In this document: in pieces, positions 26,627 through 31,156 of the stretch
Layout: the number at the start of each line of letters is the position of its first letter
How positions within the stretch are numbered: position 1 is the stretch's first letter
NCBI RefSeq assembly: GCF_000003815.2
Contig: NC_049995.1
Coordinates: 16,225,264-16,256,419 of the forward strand
Reading direction: 5' to 3'
Length of the DNA: 31,156 nt
DNA from: Branchiostoma floridae
Taxonomy: Eukaryota > Chordata > Leptocardii > Amphioxiformes > Branchiostomatidae
Made by a program: the position numbers and the translations under genes
The notes under the pieces: generated by a model
Database searches by the model: none
What the model was told of the DNA's origin: nothing
Seen by the model: the letters and a program-made list of their open reading frames with translations, nothing else

Positions 26627-27199
26627 TACACATGTCTCCACGCACATAACGTTTACATACATACATATGAAAACATAAGCGTCTTGGCGAAGGTAACAAT
26701 ACCGTAATTTAGCGCAAACAGACATGCCAGACATGTGATGTACATTACAATGTGGCTGTTACGCATAACAAACGGAACTATTCTCACTTTACTTTCATGA
26801 TGATGCACAACGCTATTTCACACATTTCTGTCCGGCTTGGTTTCTATCATGAACAAAGCAGATGTGATAAACACTGAGACAATATGACCATTGTGTCGCC
26901 AGAAAAGCAAAACAAAACTTTTCTTATGTAAAACTTTGAGACAGAAACCAAACGTAGCTTACGGGCTATGTTATTAAAACATTAATATCACATAAAAAGT
27001 GTCTGTGATCCTTCGTCTTCCAGATCCCGTTTCAGAAAAAGAAGTCAAACTCATCAAGTTAAACTTTAGAACCAGCTGACTTATACCCCTTGCTTATACA
27101 TACTAGAGAAGAAGAAGAAGAGTATATACAATATATGCTTATAGTAACGTTAGTAATGTACACATTACATGATATAACGTTATGTACATAGTACTATTC

Positions 27200-27214
27200 T
27201 CTCTCTCTCTCTGT
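27200..27214. repeat. CT microsatellite
   Basis: Short (CT)n run of about eight units. Confidence 0.9.
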
Positions 27215-27389
27215 ACTATTAGTAGTAATAGAAATTAATAACTGCCCCTTTTCAACACTTTTAATGGCAAGAATTTGCACTAAAGTTATAGATGGCTCAA
27301 GTGAGTGAATGCAAAGACTTACTAGACGTCTTGTCGAGAAAGAAGCCTCATAAATTCGTTTCCGTGGATTGTTTTTACAGGCGCTTGTG

Positions 27390-27830
27390 GGTCGTACTTT
27401 CCCGCCAGATTCTAGCGCGTCTGGTTCTCATTTGTTACGGGACGTCCCAAGTGGGTAAACCGCTTCACTCCTGTACATCCGGTACCGCCCCTGGCGCACT
27501 ACTTTCTTCCAGTTCAAAACTTTTCAACAACGGTAAAAACACATGATTAACTAGAATTTATACAGATAGCGTTCATTGGAAATAAGAATTTTAGTTGAAA
27601 ACCGTAATTGTCCTGTCAAACTTTCTACTTAGAGGTTTTTCGGCGGATTGATTTCATGTGAAGCGGTTTGGCGGGAACTCCGACCACAAAACCGCGCGAG
27701 TCTCCCTACATGCCGCACTTTCAGCAGAACTGTCACTGGAAGAGGTCGTGCGATTCAACTTATCCCGTTTACTCTTCAAGCTTGCCACAGAATTTTGCTT
27801 CTTGTTCTTCAAATTGAAGGAGGTAAGTGA
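27390..27830 (+). promoter_or_regulatory. Probable promoter and first noncoding exon of the downstream gene
   Basis: GC- and CpG-richer than its surroundings. It has E2F-type words TTTCCCGCC (about 27399) and TTTGGCGGGAA (27667-27677), and a strong splice donor (gaggtaagt, about 27823). The next coding exon starts at 29581 behind an acceptor, so a 5' UTR exon ending at about 27822 fits. Two overlapping open frames here lack a clear start and are not called as coding. Confidence 0.45.
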
Positions 27831-28256
27831 ATATTATGTGCTGTGTCCAAACTTTCGGTTGTAGTAGGCTGAGGATGATTTCTGGAAATGTTGTCAAGTT
27901 TTGAAAATCAAGGTCAGTCTTTACACATACTCTAAAACTGACCTTCCAGTCCTTGCTCTCATCGTTGTACGATTTTCCCCAAGTATCTGGGAGCTTTGTA
28001 GTTTGCTGTTATACCAGTTCATGCATAATTTGTAACTAGTTTGTAAATGTGTACAAGGAAACGTGAGTGTGCGTATGCCAGATCCCGTTCGAGGTGACAC
28101 CGAACCCTTCCGCTATAACTCCTCGGCTAGGGGATGGACATGTCCCGCCCTCGGGAATGGTGTGCCCGCTCAGGGTCTGTTATAACATTTTCCTCGGGGG
28201 ATCGTTGGCACTGGAGCCGAGGAGCTGGCCAGTGTGTGCCCTGGTCTGGCATTCAA

Positions 28257-28454
28257 CCAAGCAGAGGTTGGGCTCCGAGTACTAACGTTAGTATTTTTTT
28301 TGTTGACGTGTTTTTAGGCGTTTTGTTGGGATTTCTATATTTTTGTTCGATTTTCTTTTGCCCGGTGGACATGTTGAATACGGGACAACATAAAAAGCCC
28401 ACCAAAAACGCCTGAAATCACAAAAATCACAGCCGAAGCCAAACCTCTGCTTGG
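28257..28454. mobile_element. 198-bp foldback element
   Basis: ccaagcagaggttgggct pairs with agccaaacctctgcttgg. Inside, a second pair of arms (ttttaggcgttttgttggg / cccaccaaaaacgcctgaa) continues the fold. No coding capacity. It probably lies in the first intron of the downstream gene. Confidence 0.75.
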
Positions 28455-28690
28455 AGAGTACCATCTGGGGACACCCCTATGTGTTTACTTTGCAAAAGTT
28501 TCCCGCCACAAGTCAGCCTGACCTCCCTGCCTGACACAGTGGGGGCTCGATGGGGGCTGGGCCCATGGACTTTTTTCTTCCATAAAATAAGGCCATGTTG
28601 ATTTGATTATATGGATAACATCCTCAGGGGAACCCAAAACTGATGTGACCATGGGATAAAAAAAGTTAAGCAAAAAAAATGCCATCATTA

Positions 28691-29039
28691 GGCCACACCG
28701 ATTTAATTTCTTGGTTCACGGATTCGCTCGCTCCTATTTTTGGGGGAAAAAAATAAAAATAAGAATTGCCACTCAGCAAATTTTCACCATTAATGAAACC
28801 ATTCACCAACTTTCTGGTGTAGCAAATTGGCCTTTATATTATAAGCTCCTTAAAGTGTGGGTACAGGTGCTGTTACTGTACAAAAATAGTGTTTTTGTAC
28901 TTTTTTTCTTTATGTTTTTGATTAGCCGTTACCTTTACCCCAACCATTTTACAATTTTTATTTTTATTTTTATTTCGCCCTCTCGCTCCATATTTTTTAT
29001 GAAAAAATCCGTGAACCAAGAAGTTAAATTGGTGTGGCC
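28691..29039. mobile_element. 349-bp MITE with TTA target duplication
   Basis: The termini ggccacaccgatttaatttc and the reverse complement of gaagttaaattggtgtggcc pair over about 34 bases with two mismatches. They are flanked by TTA at 28688-28690 and 29040-29042. A 3-base TTA/TAA duplication with GGCC ends fits PIF/Harbinger-type MITEs. The A/T-rich interior has no gene. Confidence 0.8.
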
Positions 29040-29042
29040 TTA

Positions 29043-29555
29043 CTATGAAATGCAAGTGGTCAGAAAGGTTCTACAATGATATAGCACACAGAGTATGGTA
29101 TACCAAACAATGTATTCTTCATATTCTTTCACATCTTCTTCTTTGACCTTTCAATTAATGTTGACATTCTGTGACGTCAGTGTAGGATTTACGATAATTT
29201 TGCATTTTGCAGCTGCTTTGAATGATTTATAGTTTGGTTGAAAACTTTTTTTCTTTGAAAACTCCTTAAAATTGTTGCGTGCACAGATGTCATCAATATA
29301 ATGAAATCAGCATAGCCTTATAATGTTAAAGGATTTAAAAGTTTATTTTGGGACGTTTTAGATTAAAGGCAAGCAAGTTTTGGGTCTTTGAATATTCTGA
29401 CAGAAGAGAAGGTACAAACCTATGAAATTCCTCCAAGTATTCGGGGGAGGAAGGATGGTTCTTTGTTGCCTACGGCTCTCAAAGAAACCTACTTTTTCAT
29501 CATGAGGCAAATACATATAATATCTAGATGTGGGTTTAAAAAAAGTTGTTATTTT
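29043..29555. other. Intron-like sequence before the downstream gene's first coding exon
   Basis: No repeat or gene is recognised. A 3' splice site (ttattttgcag, ending about 29559) closes it. Confidence 0.5.
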
Positions 29556-29580
29556 GCAGTTTTAGGAAACAGCTGACAGG

Positions 29581-29699
29581 ATGATGGCCACAGTGGAACC
29601 AGACCAGGCAGAAGCTCCCCCTTGTGGGGAGTACGTGTTCTGCAGCGGGGGACAGTTCAGACTGATGGAGATCAGGGATGCAGCAAGTGCAAAGGCCAA
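29581..29699 (+). CDS. Unrecognised gene, first coding exon (residues 1-40)
   Basis: ATGATGGCC is the first start after the acceptor at about 29559. It encodes an acidic, cysteine-containing N-terminus (EYVFCSGGQF, LMEIRDAASAKAK) and ends in phase 2 at GCCAA|GTACGT. It joins 30295-30416 in frame. I do not recognise the family. No signal peptide or membrane segment is seen. It is partial, since the rest of the gene is beyond the window. Confidence 0.7.
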
Positions 29700-29778
29700 G
29701 TACGTGTTTTTGGCGACACCTCAGAGCAGAGGCATTTTATCTTACGATTTTAAAAAAAGATATGCCATAGGTGTACTA

Positions 29779-29992
29779 CTGTAAATGTATTTAAGTTCGC
29801 GGGGATTTACTTTTGCAGTAACGGGAAATAGGAGTGTTCACTGTGGTTTTAAGTTTACAGCTGCTAAGTGCCATAGACTGTAGTAAAAAATTATAATAGA
29901 AAGAATGTTCATGGTGGTTTTAAGTTTGCCGTGAAGTGGCCACCGCGAAAACCACAAACATAAAACCACCGCAAACATTTCTGCATTTACAG
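29779..29992. mobile_element. 214-bp TA-flanked MITE
   Basis: The ends ctgtaaatg and catttacag are flanked by TA on each side. The arms also share ttcgcgg / ccgc words, and ggtggttttaagttt recurs internally. It sits in the intron between the two coding exons of the downstream gene. Confidence 0.8.
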
Positions 29993-30294
29993 TATTTTCA
30001 CCTCAACATCAGAAGTCCTTTAGTTTGTTGGTCTGTTCTTTTGTACCTTGTTAACTTTTTGAACAGGATGACTTTTAAAGTTTTAGATGGATTATAACCA
30101 GTCCTTGTATTAGTATGAAAATTGCATGTGTACAAAACCTGGTAAGAACCATTTTATTTGAATGTATAGCTTGCCCTTACCCAACATTTCTTGAGTTCCT
30201 TTTTTGACACCTCATGTTAAAAGAAGGGCACGGTACATGTATATGATTACCTTTAGTACTCCTTTAGTAGACTGCTCTTTTTCTTCGTTTACAG

Positions 30295-30416
30295 GAAGAA
30301 GTGGGACTCTGCGCCTGCGATCCTCCATGAGGGGGAAGGGAACGACTGTCCGGGTGACATCATCATGGACATCAGCAAGGACAACCTCCCCAAGGAGATC
30401 AGGAGGGCGAAAAGGC
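30295..30416 (+). CDS. Unrecognised gene, second coding exon (residues 40-81)
   Basis: The acceptor is ttcgtttacag and the donor GTAAGG. It enters in phase 2 and leaves in phase 1. It encodes KKWDSAPAILHEGEGNDCPG, then DIIMDISKDNLPKEIRRAKR, a compact stretch ending in a basic helix. Codon-level coding character and matching phase support it. Function unknown. Confidence 0.72.
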
Positions 30417-30429
30417 GTAAGGAAAACTT

Positions 30430-30690
30430 CTCCTTAGATGTTATGTATTTTATTATTTTTTATTTATTTGTTCAGCTGTTAACAAACAGCCAGGGCTGCC
30501 CAACTAGCCGTAGGCTATTGTCAAGGGCTAACCCTGTACATTTTCGCACACGACTGGTTATACCGCCCCTTACGGGGTGACACACCCGTCTGGGTGAATG
30601 ATGTAAATCACCATGTGACTGATACGAGACAGAGGTTTGCCAGGCCTCCATCCGGGTGATTTGAAGTGAATCACCAACTCCCGACAGAAG
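30430..30690 (-). mobile_element. SINE- or LINE-like 3' end on the minus strand with AT-rich tail
   Basis: Read on the minus strand, a GC-richer body (tgtgtcaccccgtaagggg, ggttagcccttg, gggcagccctggctgtttg) ends in aacagctgaacaaataaata and further AATA copies. That is the layout of a retroposed element. No RNA polymerase III boxes are clear. Confidence 0.5.
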
Positions 30691-31024
30691 GATAGATGTT
30701 ATGTACGTTACTATGGTTGTTTCGTGAGGGGAAGTCCTGTGGTTAGTAGGACAATGGAATTTCTTCTGCAACAATTTTTGGTTGAGGATGCCAAATTTTC
30801 TTGACTTCTGGCACCTTTTTAACATTAAAACGTGTTTTTTTTTGGGGTGGGTATGACATAAATGAAATATAAGGTGTCTTCTATATGTAAATTACCATGG
30901 CTTCAAAAGAATGAAAAAAGTAGAAACCTCGACCTGGTCTAACAACAACTTCCAAAGAATAATGTACAGGCCATGGCCAAGGCTCTGTATGGGAGTATCA
31001 ATGCCAGGAGTAACTTGTTATACT

Positions 31025-31156
31025 TCGATATATAGGTTAGACATCCAGGTAATAAGATATGCCAAAAATAGTTACTCAAGCAACTGGATATGGTTTGAAA
31101 CGGTCAGACGTTTCGGATAGAATCCACTATCCTTCGTCAGTGACACGAAGTGATCG
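31025..31156 (-). mobile_element. Penelope-like terminal repeat, cut by the window edge
   Basis: On the minus strand: CTGACGAAGGATAG, tggatt, CTATCCGAAACGTC, then tgaccgtttc and further down ttattacctggatgtct. CTGACGA...GAAAC is the core pattern of the hammerhead-like motifs known from Penelope-like element terminal repeats. A similar remnant is at about 23312. The body of the element would lie beyond 31156. Confidence 0.6.

Noticed and set aside
27292-27546. 84-codon frame starting with ATG, possible first exon
   Set aside because: Weak start context. Its possible donor does not join the next candidate exon in phase, and no family is recognised. It is kept only as part of the promoter region.
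27648-27864. Two overlapping frames ahead of gaggtaagt
   Set aside because: Neither has a supported start, and they use different frames of the same DNA. A noncoding exon explains the donor equally well.

Overview
The window is animal nuclear DNA, most likely from a cephalochordate (amphioxus, Branchiostoma). The reasons are intron-rich genes with GT-AG splice sites, a CR1-like LINE, Penelope-like remnants, very many small inverted-repeat elements, and a 100-base N run (13378-13477) from a draft assembly. The species assignment is inference from repeat style, not from a search.

Main gene (+, coding 4254-24162). Fourteen exons join with perfectly consistent phases into a 713-residue protein. 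It has an RBM4/lark-type RRM (1-72), an RGG- and YG-rich low-complexity stretch (75-208), a helical-hairpin region that looks like an alpha/alpha-toroid or six-hairpin-glycosidase-like domain (about 210-550), and an acidic Pro/Glu tail with a 9-residue repeat and three PsiKxE (SUMO-type) motifs. An RNA-binding module joined to a toroid-like domain is the most unusual thing here. Several exons have partial, splice-site-bearing extra copies beside them (exons 6, 8 and 9). The differences between copies are mostly synonymous, pointing to a diverged allele or paralogue, or to haplotype mis-assembly.

Intron 4 (5955-17007) is a repeat trap. A hAT-like element is split into 6455-6553 and 16768-16868 by about 10.2 kb. 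That insert holds a nearly intact CR1-like LINE (about 6790-11330), a 525-bp element flanked by TTAA, a 26-bp satellite, a foldback element, a 21-bp ATGCATAA-rich array, and a 125-bp sequence present twice as perfect inverted copies 9.4 kb apart.

Downstream, the main gene's 3' UTR region carries an intact hAT-like MITE (24199-24508). From 24.5 to 27.3 kb is AT-rich sequence with a CA microsatellite and a 72-nt hairpin of pre-miRNA shape. At 27.4-27.7 kb is a GC-richer, promoter-like stretch with two E2F-type sites. A second gene follows (+, coding exons 29581-29699 and 30295-30416, then out of the window) whose product I do not recognise. The window ends in a Penelope-like terminal repeat on the minus strand.

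The first 4 kb holds degenerate tandem repeats (1-260 and 490-1140), then about 3 kb in which I find nothing I can name with confidence.
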